Source of the DNA: an uncultured Bacteroides sp.
GTDB taxonomy: Bacteria > Bacteroidota > Bacteroidia > Bacteroidales > Bacteroidaceae
Reading direction: 5' to 3'
Assembly (NCBI GenBank): GCA_902472795.1
Contig: CABROZ010000080.1
Location: forward strand, 1-10,815
DNA: 10,815 nt
Below the pieces are notes generated by a model. It was given only the letters and a program-made list of their open reading frames with translations. It had not been told where the DNA came from and did no database searches. Within the stretch, counting starts at the first letter, position 1; every line of letters starts with the position of its first letter. The translations under genes and the position numbers were made by a program. Below, one piece after another: positions 1 through 6,556 of the stretch.

Positions 1-14
1 ATTTATGTACTGAG

Positions 15-35
15 ATCCTTCACTTCGTTCAGGAT
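15..35. repeat. Short imperfect inverted repeat, possible dispersed intergenic element
   Basis: ATCCT at 15-19 is repeated inverted as AGGAT at 31-35, with an inner AC/GT pair and a TTC loop, so the 21 bases can fold into a small hairpin. From memory, sequences of the type 'ATCCTTC-x-TTCG-x-TCAGGATGACA' recur between genes in many gut bacterial genomes; that recollection is not tested here. Only one copy is visible in the window, so calling it a repeat family rests on prior knowledge and not on this sequence. It lies at the extreme left edge with no gene assigned on either side. Confidence 0.3.
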
Positions 36-115
36 GACATTGCATAATGATTATACTTTTCAGTGTGTCATATCCTCTTACTATGTTTCGATAAAAGTTA
101 AAGAGATAGCATTCT

Positions 116-232
116 TCATTTTATTTCTTTACCTTCTTCCCGTTTTGGTAAGCCGAAACTTAAAACAATCATAACCTCGTCAGGAGACATGTCTCGAGCA
201 ACAGGGGCAAAACATTTTTGAATATTTTTCAA
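116..232 (-). CDS. Possible small ORF or C-terminal gene remnant (38 codons)
   Basis: On the minus strand a frame runs from TTG at 232-230 to TGA at 118-116. An internal ATG at 190-188 would give a 24-residue peptide beginning MSPDEVMIVLSFGLPK and ending in a charged tail (KREEGKEIK). The composition looks protein-like: a hydrophobic stretch, then a lysine- and glutamate-rich end. A GGAGG motif lies about 12 bases before the TTG, but Bacteroidota rarely depend on such sites. The frame is closed by a TGA further upstream, so it is not the tail of an intact gene crossing yqgE. I do not recognise it. It could be a real small protein, a decayed remnant or chance. Its upstream part overlaps the proposed yqgE promoter. 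Confidence 0.22.
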   Translation of the reverse strand: MKNIQKCFAPVARDMSPDEVMIVLSFGLPKREEGKEIK

Positions 233-248
233 AAAAACAGATTCCTCC

Positions 249-279
249 TTTGTTTTTCACAAAATAAACTGTATATTAG
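249..279 (+). promoter_or_regulatory. Candidate Bacteroidota-type promoter for yqgE
   Basis: TTTG at 249-252 matches the -33 element. TATATTAG at 272-279 matches the -7 element TAnnTTTG at five of six fixed positions. The spacer is 19 bases, as expected for the primary sigma factor of Bacteroides. The predicted transcription start falls within a few bases of the ATG at 284, so the message would be leaderless or nearly so. Confidence 0.45.
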
Positions 280-283
280 AGGC

Positions 284-877
284 ATGTATTCAGATGCAAG
301 CATATTTAAAATAGAGAGTAACCACGCTGTTCCGGCTCGTGGTAAGGTTCTGATTTCCGAACCGTTCTTGTCCGACGATCTGTTCGGGCGTTCGGTCGTT
401 TTGCTTATTGACCATACGGAGGAAGGCAGTATGGGATTGGTGTTGAACAAAAAGATGCCTTTGATGCTTCAGCATCTGCTGAAAGAATTTGAATCAATAA
501 AAGACATACCTCTATACAAAGGAGGCCCACTGAGTAATGATACCCTGTTCTACCTGCATACCATCAAAGGAATTGCAGACTCATTGCCCGTCTCAAGAGG
601 ACTTTATTTGAATGGTGATTTTGAAGCAATCAAACGTTATGTGCTGGAAGGAAACAAGATAGAAGGAAAAATCCGTTTCTTTTTAGGATATTCGGGTTGG
701 GGGCATGAACAACTTCGTACAGAAATTGAAGAAAACACCTGGCTCGTAAGTAAGGTGAAGAATGAAACAATCATGCATCCCCCCGGCAACCTGAATCTCT
801 GGAAAAGTACCATGAGAACGCTGGGAGGAAAATACGAACTTTGGGCAAAATTCCCGCAGGTTCCGATCTGGAACTGA
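284..877 (+). CDS. yqgE: YqgE/AlgH family protein
   Basis: This encodes a 197-residue member of the YqgE/AlgH family (UPF0301), a widespread cytoplasmic protein whose biochemical role is unsettled; AlgH was first linked to alginate regulation in Pseudomonas. Visible family signatures are GKVLISEP at residues 20-27, F34 followed by RSVVLLIDH, GSMGLVLN at 48-55, YKGGP at 78-82 and the block RFFLGYSGWGHEQL at 131-144. Length is normal for the family. I chose ATG 284 over an in-frame TTG at 218 because the extra 22 residues are unlike family N-termini and because a promoter-like sequence lies inside that stretch. The gene ends 21 bases before the convergent acetyltransferase gene, with no strong terminator between them. 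Family assignment is firm; function is unknown. Confidence 0.93.
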   Translation: MYSDASIFKIESNHAVPARGKVLISEPFLSDDLFGRSVVLLIDHTEEGSMGLVLNKKMPLMLQHLLKEFESIKDIPLYKGGPLSNDTLFYLHTIKGIADSLPVSRGLYLNGDFEAIKRYVLEGNKIEGKIRFFLGYSGWGHEQLRTEIEENTWLVSKVKNETIMHPPGNLNLWKSTMRTLGGKYELWAKFPQVPIWN

Positions 878-898
878 GCGGAAATTCAGCTGTTACCT

Positions 899-1429
899 CT
901 ATCCGCGAAGATGCTGCAACAGAACAACGTCCTTGAACGTTCCGCCTACGCACCACCACTCTTTCAGTAACCCACACTGCACGAAACCACATGAAGTGAA
1001 CAAGTGTATGCTTGCTTCATTGTCCACTGCCACGTGTGCCGTGAGCTGCTTCATGTGCAGAAAACCAAATGCATAATCGCATAACAGATGCAGCGCGTCA
1101 GTGGCATATCCCTGATTCTGATATTCCTTCCGTATCACAATGCCCACTTCGCCCCGTGCATGCAAGGGCATGAAGTCGGTGATGTCGATGGTTCCTAACA
1201 CCGTCCGGTCGGTACGGTGTACAATCATCAGTCTTAACTGACGGTCGGCGAACATGTCGCATTGGGAGTTTTCGATATATTGCCGCAACACATAGCGCGA
1301 ATAAGGTACGGTAAAGTTGGTAATGTCCCACGTATGCGGATCGTTTTCCATGGCATACATGGTTTCCAAGTCTTCGGGTTCGACGGCCCGAAGGCAAATG
1401 CGGTCGTTTATGAAATACGATGTTTTCAT
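899..1429 (-). CDS. GNAT family N-acetyltransferase (RimJ/SpeG-like)
   Basis: A 176-residue GCN5-related acetyltransferase, which moves an acetyl group from acetyl-CoA to an amine. The acetyl-CoA pyrophosphate loop is visible as QNQGYA at residues 104-109, inside the motif A strand-helix EVGIVIRKEYQNQGYATDAL. Motif B follows as VAVDNEASIHLFTSCGF (about 133-149), with the Asn and Phe usual in the RimJ/RimL/SpeG subgroup. The N-terminus (ICLRAVEPEDLETMY) also fits that subgroup. The substrate cannot be read from the sequence: spermidine, ribosomal protein N-termini and small amines are all possible. Its ATG overlaps the TGA of the upstream membrane-protein gene (ATGA at 1429-1426), so it is probably translationally coupled and the last gene of the recR operon. 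Confidence 0.9.
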   Translation of the reverse strand: MKTSYFINDRICLRAVEPEDLETMYAMENDPHTWDITNFTVPYSRYVLRQYIENSQCDMFADRQLRLMIVHRTDRTVLGTIDITDFMPLHARGEVGIVIRKEYQNQGYATDALHLLCDYAFGFLHMKQLTAHVAVDNEASIHLFTSCGFVQCGLLKEWWCVGGTFKDVVLLQHLRG

Positions 1430-1884
1430 GCTTCTTTTTCTTTATCGATACGCAATTCCTTGCGCAGGCGGTTTTCGCTGGGAATGCAAAACAAAGAGGC
1501 TGTCAGTGCTATCAGGGCACACAGCACTCCTTTGGTACTCAATGTCAGGTAATAGGTAAACAAGCCCGCCATAACCGGTAACGCCAACAGTACCAGACGT
1601 ACCGCGTTCCATCGTGCATACAGTCGCAAAGCCACCGGCAGACTGACAACATCTATTTTATGGTCGAGCACCCATGAAAAAAGTTTCAGCGAGACTGGTA
1701 CGCAAACAACAGCCAGCAGAATCGTTATCGTTTCGGCTTCAAAGGTAGTACGTACATCACCGGCATACAATCCGGTCCAATGGTCGGTAGTCTCGGAGCA
1801 TACTACAATGAAAACGGCCAACAGCCAGTAGCATGCATAAAGCACTTTCAGCAACCGTGTAACCTGTTTAATTCGTTCCTCCAT
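1426..1884 (-). CDS. Small four-helix inner-membrane protein of unknown function
   Basis: A 152-residue hydrophobic protein that I do not recognise as a named family. Four membrane segments are apparent, near residues 11-30, 51-71, 94-113 and 116-134. Both ends are charged: an MEERIKQ start, and a strongly basic/acidic tail (RLRKELRIDKEKEA) that probably lies in the cytoplasm. No signal peptide cleavage site, metal motif or enzyme motif is seen. It sits 34 bases downstream of recR and overlaps the acetyltransferase start by four bases, so the three genes probably form one transcript. That position suggests linked expression but does not show a role in DNA repair. A Bacteroidales-restricted conserved membrane protein is the most likely description. 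Confidence 0.8.
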   Translation of the reverse strand: MEERIKQVTRLLKVLYACYWLLAVFIVVCSETTDHWTGLYAGDVRTTFEAETITILLAVVCVPVSLKLFSWVLDHKIDVVSLPVALRLYARWNAVRLVLLALPVMAGLFTYYLTLSTKGVLCALIALTASLFCIPSENRLRKELRIDKEKEA

Positions 1885-1918
1885 TTTACAAAAGCTTACA
1901 TTCTATAAAAACATGTCT

Positions 1919-2539
1919 TTATAACACTCCTCCCGTAAACAGTGTCCGGTTCACAATGCTACGACCCAAAGTGACTTCATCGGTATATTCCAGTTCGTCA
2001 CCCACCGAAATGCCACGGGCTATCACGGACAGCTTCACGTCCATCTTTTCCAGTTTCCGGTATATATAGAAATTGGTTGTATCGCCTTCCATCGTTGTGC
2101 TGAGGGCCAGAATCACCTCCTTGATGCCTCCTTCGGCTACCCGCTTCACCAGGCTGTCGATTTGCAGATCGCTCGGCCCCACACCGTCCATCGGCGAAAT
2201 GACACCACCAAGCACGTGATACAATCCGTGAAACTGCTGTGTCGCCTCTACGGCCATGACGTCGCGGATATTTTCGACCACACACACTGTCGATGCGTCG
2301 CGTTGCGGATTGGAACAGATGTGGCACACTTCCGTATCGGAGATGTTATGGCACACCTTACAATACTTCACTTCATGCTTCAGCGTGATGATCGCATTGC
2401 CAAATGCTTCGACCGTGGCCGTGTCTTGCCGCAGCAGGTGCAATACCAGCCGCATAGCCGTCTTCCGTCCTACACCGGGCAGCTTGGCAAATTCGTTTAC
2501 AGCTTTCTCCAACAATGTGGAAGGATATTGTCCATTCAT
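1919..2539 (-). CDS. recR: Recombination mediator protein RecR
   Basis: RecR acts with RecO (and RecF) to load RecA onto SSB-coated single-stranded DNA at gaps and stalled forks. The 206-residue length is typical. Domain order is clear: a helix-hairpin-helix DNA-binding segment, FAKLPGVGRKTAMRL at residues 17-31; a zinc finger with C60, C63, C72 and C75; a Toprim domain starting at VCVVEN (85-90, with acidic E89) and containing HVLGG at 108-112; and a C-terminal RGISVGDELEYTDEVTL block at 175-191 that matches the family's Walker-like end. The start at 2539 gives the standard N-terminus just before the hairpin domain. It heads a minus-strand operon with a membrane protein and a GNAT enzyme. 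A -7-like promoter box lies about 115 bases upstream. Confidence 0.97.
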   Translation of the reverse strand: MNGQYPSTLLEKAVNEFAKLPGVGRKTAMRLVLHLLRQDTATVEAFGNAIITLKHEVKYCKVCHNISDTEVCHICSNPQRDASTVCVVENIRDVMAVEATQQFHGLYHVLGGVISPMDGVGPSDLQIDSLVKRVAEGGIKEVILALSTTMEGDTTNFYIYRKLEKMDVKLSVIARGISVGDELEYTDEVTLGRSIVNRTLFTGGVL

Positions 2540-2655
2540 ACTTTCATACGTAAATATATCGTCTCCCGCAGTTTAGGCAAACAACTAAATTCTACAACAG
2601 AGCAATCATCCTATTTTTGACATCTTTTAGCTAAAAACCTGCACTTTCGGGCGTG

Positions 2656-2663
2656 CAAAGATA
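2656..2663 (-). promoter_or_regulatory. Candidate -7 promoter element for the recR operon
   Basis: Read on the minus strand this is TATCTTTG, a perfect match to the Bacteroidota -7 consensus TAnnTTTG. I see no good TTTG -33 element 17-23 bases upstream of it. If it is used, recR has a leader of roughly 110 bases. Support is the exact box, its placement and the matching box facing the other way 45 bases off. Confidence 0.4.
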
Positions 2664-2707
2664 AACAGAAATCTGAATTATAGGCGAGATTTTTTTGAAA
2701 TAAGTAT

Positions 2708-2715
2708 TACCTTTG
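2708..2715 (+). promoter_or_regulatory. Candidate -7 promoter element for engB
   Basis: TACCTTTG on the plus strand matches TAnnTTTG exactly. The nearest upstream TTTG (2694-2697) is only 10 bases away, too close to be the -33 element, so this is a -7-only match. A start just downstream would give engB a leader of about 75 bases. It lies divergent to the recR box at 2656-2663. Confidence 0.4.
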
Positions 2716-2795
2716 CATAAGGAGTTGAACGATAGGTCGATACTTCGACAGACTTCCTTATATAGCGAAACATAACTATAAACTAACTGATTATT

Positions 2796-3398
2796 ATGAA
2801 TATTACAAGTGCAGAATTTGTCATCAGCAATACCGATGTAAGGAAATGTCCGACAGGGAACCTTCCCGAATATGCGTTTATAGGAAGATCCAATGTGGGA
2901 AAATCGAGCCTGATTAACATGCTGACAGGACGGAAAGGACTGGCTATGACATCTGCTACTCCGGGAAAGACGATGCTTATCAACCATTTCCTGATCAACA
3001 AGAGTTGGTATCTGGTCGATCTGCCGGGATACGGCTATGCCAAACGGGGGCAGAAAGGACAAGAACAAATAGAGAAAATCATAAGCAGCTACATACTGCA
3101 GCGTGAACAAATGACCAACCTGTTCGTTTTAGTGGATAGCCGCCACGAGCCACAGTCCATCGACCTGAAATTCATCGAATGGTTGGGCGAAAACGGAATC
3201 CCTTTTTCCATTATATTCACTAAAGCCGACAAGCTGAAAAGCGGGAAATTGGGGACAAACATCAAACTGTATCTGCAACGGCTGCAAGAACAATGGGAAG
3301 AACTTCCTCCCTACTTCGTTACTTCGTCCGAGGACAAGACCGGAAGGGACGAAATACTGAACTACATCGAAAGCATCAATAAAGAGCTGAAAATATAA
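2796..3398 (+). CDS. engB: Ribosome biogenesis GTP-binding protein EngB (YsxC/YihA)
   Basis: A 200-residue TRAFAC-class GTPase of the EngB/YsxC/YihA family, needed for a late step of large ribosomal subunit assembly and usually essential. All GTPase motifs are present: P-loop GRSNVGKS at residues 30-37; the switch I threonine in SATPGKT (T55); DLPG at 75-78 followed by the family's YGYAKRG; TKAD at 142-145 for guanine recognition; and a G5-type SSE at 177-179. Length is normal. The ATG at 2796 gives the usual short N-terminal strand before YAFIGRSN. It is followed by a secreted-protein gene after 20 bases and is probably co-transcribed with it. The gene lies divergent from recR. Confidence 0.97.
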   Translation: MNITSAEFVISNTDVRKCPTGNLPEYAFIGRSNVGKSSLINMLTGRKGLAMTSATPGKTMLINHFLINKSWYLVDLPGYGYAKRGQKGQEQIEKIISSYILQREQMTNLFVLVDSRHEPQSIDLKFIEWLGENGIPFSIIFTKADKLKSGKLGTNIKLYLQRLQEQWEELPPYFVTSSEDKTGRDEILNYIESINKELKI

Positions 3399-3418
3399 CA
3401 CTAAAATCAACGAACCAA

Positions 3419-4015
3419 ATGAAAAAGTCTGTTTTTTTACAATTATTCATTGCCATGCTGCTGATAAGCGGCAGCAGTCGGGCACAATCCTTAAAGGATC
3501 TGTTCAGTAAAGACAATGTAGAGAACATCGTAAGTACCATCACCGGAAAGAATACGGCAAGTATGGTGGGCACATGGACCTTCTCCGGATCGGCCATCGA
3601 ATTCGAATCGGACAACCTGTTGCAGGCTGCCGGAGGAAAGGTAGCGGCCAGTGCAGCCGAAAGCAAGCTGAACGAACAACTCAGCAAATTCGGTATCACC
3701 GAAGGGAAGCTGGCTTTTACGTTCAATGCCGACAGTACGTTTAATGCCAAACTGGGTACAAGAAACATGGGAGGCACTTATTCGTACAATCAGGAAACAG
3801 GCAAAGTCAATCTGAAGTTTGCCAAGCTGGTAGGCATTAATGCGAAACTGAACTGCACTTCCACCAACATGGACCTGCTGTTCAATTCGGACAAACTGCT
3901 GGATCTGATAACATTCCTTTCCAGCAAGAGCAACAATACCACATTGCAGGCAATCAGTTCGCTGGCCGACAGCTACGATGGCATGATGCTGGGTTTTGCC
4001 TTGAAAAAAGAGTAG
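3419..4015 (+). CDS. Exported DUF4923-like (lipocalin-like) protein
   Basis: A 198-residue protein with a clear Sec signal peptide: MKK, then a hydrophobic core at about residues 5-17 and a likely signal peptidase I site after SSRA (residue 22, before Gln). The mature part has LKDLFSKDNVENIV, then GTW at 51-53 starting an alternating beta-rich region (VGTWTFSGSAIEF, LAFTFNADSTFNAKL, GTYSYNQETGKVNLKF). That pattern resembles the small lipocalin-like DUF4923 proteins common in Bacteroidales; I assign the family from memory of the pattern. No cysteine lipobox is present, so it is probably periplasmic or surface-released and not a lipoprotein. Ligand and role are unknown. It lies 20 bases after engB, with the strong hairpin at 4047-4101 just downstream. 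Confidence 0.85.
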   Translation: MKKSVFLQLFIAMLLISGSSRAQSLKDLFSKDNVENIVSTITGKNTASMVGTWTFSGSAIEFESDNLLQAAGGKVAASAAESKLNEQLSKFGITEGKLAFTFNADSTFNAKLGTRNMGGTYSYNQETGKVNLKFAKLVGINAKLNCTSTNMDLLFNSDKLLDLITFLSSKSNNTTLQAISSLADSYDGMMLGFALKKE

Positions 4016-4046
4016 CCCCGACATAGGATAAAAATCCATTTATTGA

Positions 4047-4101
4047 AAAGAGGCTCTTTAGCCGGCTAAAGTCCATAGTTAGCTTGCTAAAGAGCCTCTT
4101 T
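4047..4101. terminator. Long bidirectional terminator hairpin between convergent genes
   Basis: The 16 bases at 4047-4062 are the exact reverse complement of 4086-4101. Inside this outer stem is a second stem (GCTAA 4065-4069 with TTAGC 4079-4083) separated by a 2x2 internal loop and closing on nine bases. The outer stem begins AAAGAGGC and ends GCCTCTTT, so it supplies a run of U on either transcript, followed by TGTATTT on the plus strand. It lies 31 bases past the DUF4923-like stop and 46 bases past the transporter stop, the expected place for a two-way terminator. A perfect 16-base palindrome (4056-4071) lies within it and offers a competing fold. Confidence 0.75.
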
Positions 4102-4147
4102 GTATTTCTAAACAGCTACTTTAGACGGCCACGAACAGAAGGAGTCG

Positions 4148-5611
4148 TCAGAGTCCCAAAGGCAGACCGGCTGCATACCAAAGGACAAACAAAAGCATCC
4201 AGGACAACAAAATGGCTATTGCATAGCGCCATGTATATTTCAGCAGAGAGCCGTAAGTAGATTTCGGGACATACTGTTGCATATACGTAAGTACCAGTGG
4301 CATGTAGAACATGAAAGGAGTGATGGCGTTGGTGGCGCTGTCGCCGATGCGGAAAGCGCACTGCGCTGTTTCGGGCGTGATGCCCATCCGAGCCAGTACC
4401 GGAACAAAAATGAAAGCCATAAAAGCCCACTTGGCTGTAGCAGAGACCATGAACAGATTGACTATCGCAGTAAACAGAATGAACAGGATCAGTATCCACA
4501 GGCTGTCCATACGCAAGGAAACGAGCATGTCGGCACCCATGATGGCCAAGCATTTGTCCAGTTGGGAATATTCAAGGCAGGCAAACATCTGCGAAGCAAA
4601 GAAAGCGATGACGAAATAGACGCCCAATAATTTCATCGGATACGTCAATCCCTCGATTACATCCCCATCGGAACGATAACGGCCGGAGACAAAGCCAAAC
4701 ACCATGCCCGTCAGTCCAATGCCGAATGACAGCAGAAACAGAATGCCCATGATGAACGGTGAGCGCATCAAGCTACCGTTGACTCCGCGCAAAATGCCCC
4801 AGGAAGCGAAAGTCGCCCCCAATATGAATAACACGTAAAGCAGGCAAATGATACAGGCTATCTGGACTGCTCTGCGCTCTTTGCGCGACAATTGTTTGTA
4901 GCCTCCGAAGCTGACTTCACCGGCATAGGTACCTAAAGTCGGAAGAAGATTGCGCCGCGTGATGAAATAAATGATAGGGAGCAACAGAAAGGTAGAAACG
5001 GCGAAGAAGTAGTAATTGCACATAGGTCCAATCTGTCCCGATGAGACAGACACCGTATCGGCAGCTTCCTGTGTTGTGGCGGCCAATAGCGGATCGAGGG
5101 TACTCATCACTACGTTGGCACTGTATCCGCACGACACGGCGACATAAGCCGTTATGATGCCGCCCACCGGATGCAGACCAGCCGAATGGAATAAAGCGGC
5201 AGCGATGGGCAACAGGATGATGTAGCCGGCATCGCCCACTACGTTGGAGAGGATTCCCAATGCAATGACACCGAGGATGATCACCCTCGGATGCGTACCC
5301 CGACGCGCAACAAGACGGATGCAGGCGTCAATAAAGCCGGAATGCTGTGCCACACCTATACCAAACATGGCTATCATCACCATGCCCAAAGGCTCGAATC
5401 CGGTAAAATTGGTGATCACATGCCGCAGCCACCAGCGGATTCCTTCCGGGCTCAACAGGCTCTGAACATGTATTTCTTTGCCGGTTTCAGGATGGAGTAC
5501 GCTTACATCGTAAACATTGAATATCCACGACAGGAACACCACTGCCATAGTCAGCACAAAAAACATGGTGGCGGGGTGCGGAATTCTCCATTTGGTTTTC
5601 ATCGGGTGCAT
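4148..5611 (-). CDS. AbgT family transporter
   Basis: An integral membrane protein of the AbgT family. E. coli AbgT imports p-aminobenzoyl-glutamate, while MtrF and YdaH relatives have been described as exporters of sulfonamides or other antimicrobials. Numbered from the internal ATG at 5602 it has 484 residues, near family length, with many hydrophobic segments. Signatures are SNVVGDAGY (119-127), DPLLAATT (170-177), the pore-helix block SATAKWAFMAFIFVP (388-401 region) and RIGDSATNAITP (418-429), whose Asp is conserved in the family. The start is either ATG 5611 (MHPMKTK, 487 residues) or ATG 5602; a longer frame from 5695 overlaps the regulator's end and lacks family features. It begins 7 bases after the response regulator stop, so the two are almost certainly one operon. 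Substrate and direction cannot be decided from sequence. Confidence 0.93.
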   Translation of the reverse strand: MHPMKTKWRIPHPATMFFVLTMAVVFLSWIFNVYDVSVLHPETGKEIHVQSLLSPEGIRWWLRHVITNFTGFEPLGMVMIAMFGIGVAQHSGFIDACIRLVARRGTHPRVIILGVIALGILSNVVGDAGYIILLPIAAALFHSAGLHPVGGIITAYVAVSCGYSANVVMSTLDPLLAATTQEAADTVSVSSGQIGPMCNYYFFAVSTFLLLPIIYFITRRNLLPTLGTYAGEVSFGGYKQLSRKERRAVQIACIICLLYVLFILGATFASWGILRGVNGSLMRSPFIMGILFLLSFGIGLTGMVFGFVSGRYRSDGDVIEGLTYPMKLLGVYFVIAFFASQMFACLEYSQLDKCLAIMGADMLVSLRMDSLWILILFILFTAIVNLFMVSATAKWAFMAFIFVPVLARMGITPETAQCAFRIGDSATNAITPFMFYMPLVLTYMQQYVPKSTYGSLLKYTWRYAIAILLSWMLLFVLWYAAGLPLGL

Positions 5612-5618
5612 GGATCGT

Positions 5619-6338
5619 TTATTCGTCGTCCGGTTCCAGATTGTCAATGTCGAGAATGCGCAGTTCCAAGGCACGTACCACCAATCGGGTTGCATTCACT
5701 CCCACCCGTTCGCCCGGCGGGAACAACCGGCCTACCAATTCGTTCTGACGTTTCTCGAGCGACTTTACGCCGAATGGCATTCCCTTCAGGTTGGCTATCA
5801 TTTCCTTTGTATATCCCAATGCCAGATGGCGCAGGAAACGTTCGTCGTACTCGTCGATGTCGTAACTGATGATGGCTTCCTGACGTTTGGTATCATTGAT
5901 GACCGAACGCTTGAAGCGTTCGACAATCTTTTCCAGAATGGGATAATTGAACACTAACTTCTTGCCATCCATGACGGCTTGGACGTCTGTCCGGGTCAGC
6001 AGTTCGCCCGTTTTCAGGATAATACCGTCGGCACCGGCGTCAAGTACGTCAACCCACAGTTTCTCGTTCAGTATCTCGCCGGTAAATATCAGCACATGTA
6101 CGCCGGGGTATCGCTTGAATATGTTACGGCATATCTCGACACCGATGGTTGTAGAACCACCTAATCCCAGATCCAGCAAAACCAGGTCGGGGACCTGTAC
6201 CTGCATCAGTGCCCAAAACTCCTGTTCCGTCATAGCGGTGCCAATGACTTCCGCTTCGGGTATTTCGTGACGGAATATTTCTTCCGTCCCCTTCAGTTCC
6301 AACTTGACATCCTCTACAATAACAACTTTATACTTCAT
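5619..6338 (-). CDS. Two-component response regulator, REC plus LuxR-like output domain
   Basis: A 239-residue cytoplasmic regulator. The N-terminal receiver domain (about 1-125) has the acidic pair E9 and D10, the phospho-accepting D56 in DLVLLDLGLG, T86 in IFTG and K109 in ILKT, all the residues needed for phosphorylation. The C-terminal part (about 155-235) reads like a helix-turn-helix of LuxR/NarL type: FLRHLALGYTKEMIANLKG, then a likely recognition helix with VKSLEKRQNELVGRLF, then NATRLVVRALELRIL. It resembles the DUF5932 tail seen on Bacteroidales regulators; that name is from memory. It lies downstream of the giant kinase gene on the same strand, separated by a terminator and its own promoter-like box, and 7 bases upstream of the AbgT transporter. 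It is the obvious partner of the kinase. Confidence 0.92.
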   Translation of the reverse strand: MKYKVVIVEDVKLELKGTEEIFRHEIPEAEVIGTAMTEQEFWALMQVQVPDLVLLDLGLGGSTTIGVEICRNIFKRYPGVHVLIFTGEILNEKLWVDVLDAGADGIILKTGELLTRTDVQAVMDGKKLVFNYPILEKIVERFKRSVINDTKRQEAIISYDIDEYDERFLRHLALGYTKEMIANLKGMPFGVKSLEKRQNELVGRLFPPGERVGVNATRLVVRALELRILDIDNLEPDDE

Positions 6339-6438
6339 GTTCTATATGATATTCTAAGATATAACTTTATTACACAATCCGGCTCAAGCAAAATCTGCAA
6401 CAACCATCATCTCCTTACAGCCGGAGTCGAATTACCTA

Positions 6439-6446
6439 CAAAGATA
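6439..6446 (-). promoter_or_regulatory. Candidate -7 promoter element for the regulator-transporter operon
   Basis: Minus-strand TATCTTTG is an exact match to TAnnTTTG. About 20 bases upstream of it (higher coordinates) lies a TTTTC run that only partly resembles the -33 TTTG. The predicted leader is about 95 bases before ATG 6338. Its place between the kinase terminator and the regulator start supports separate transcription of the regulator. Confidence 0.42.
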
Positions 6447-6499
6447 TGGATTTAATCCTATCCGAGGAAAAGCCTCATTGACTTTTTACCCCCTGACGA

Positions 6500-6536
6500 A
6501 AAAGAAGATCAGGGTTATACTCCTGTGTCTTCTTTT
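6500..6536 (-). terminator. Rho-independent terminator after the sensor kinase gene
   Basis: On the minus strand AAAAGAAGA (6536-6528) pairs with TCTTCTTTT (6508-6500), and an inner CAGG/CCTG stem (6525-6522 with 6513-6510) closes on eight bases. The 3' arm runs into a T tract (TTCTTTTTC). It begins 20 bases after the kinase stop codon. An alternative downstream pairing, CTTTTT 6482-6487 with AAAAAG 6499-6504, would compete with it. Confidence 0.6.
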
Positions 6537-6556
6537 CTCTCCGGTTATCTCCATTT

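Noticed and set aside
218..283. TTG-initiated 22-residue N-terminal extension of yqgE
   Set aside because: The extra residues do not resemble family N-termini, and a promoter-like sequence lies within the stretch; ATG 284 gives the normal length.
878..906. GCGGA/TCCGC inverted repeat between yqgE and the acetyltransferase gene as a terminator
   Set aside because: The stem is only five base pairs with a 19-base loop and no T tract, and half of it lies inside the acetyltransferase coding region.
2162..2620. Plus-strand open frames opposite recR
   Set aside because: They are antisense to an unmistakable recR and carry no recognisable motif.
2694..2697. TTTG as the -33 element for the engB promoter
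   Set aside because: Only 10 bases separate it from the -7 box, where about 17-23 are expected.
5612..5695. Longer start for the AbgT transporter, overlapping the regulator gene
   Set aside because: The extension is out of keeping with AbgT N-termini and overlaps the well-supported regulator frame; ATG 5611 or 5602 fits the 7- or 16-base operon gap.
5291..5957. Plus-strand open frames opposite the transporter and regulator
   Set aside because: They are shadow frames of two well-supported minus-strand genes, with no domain signal.
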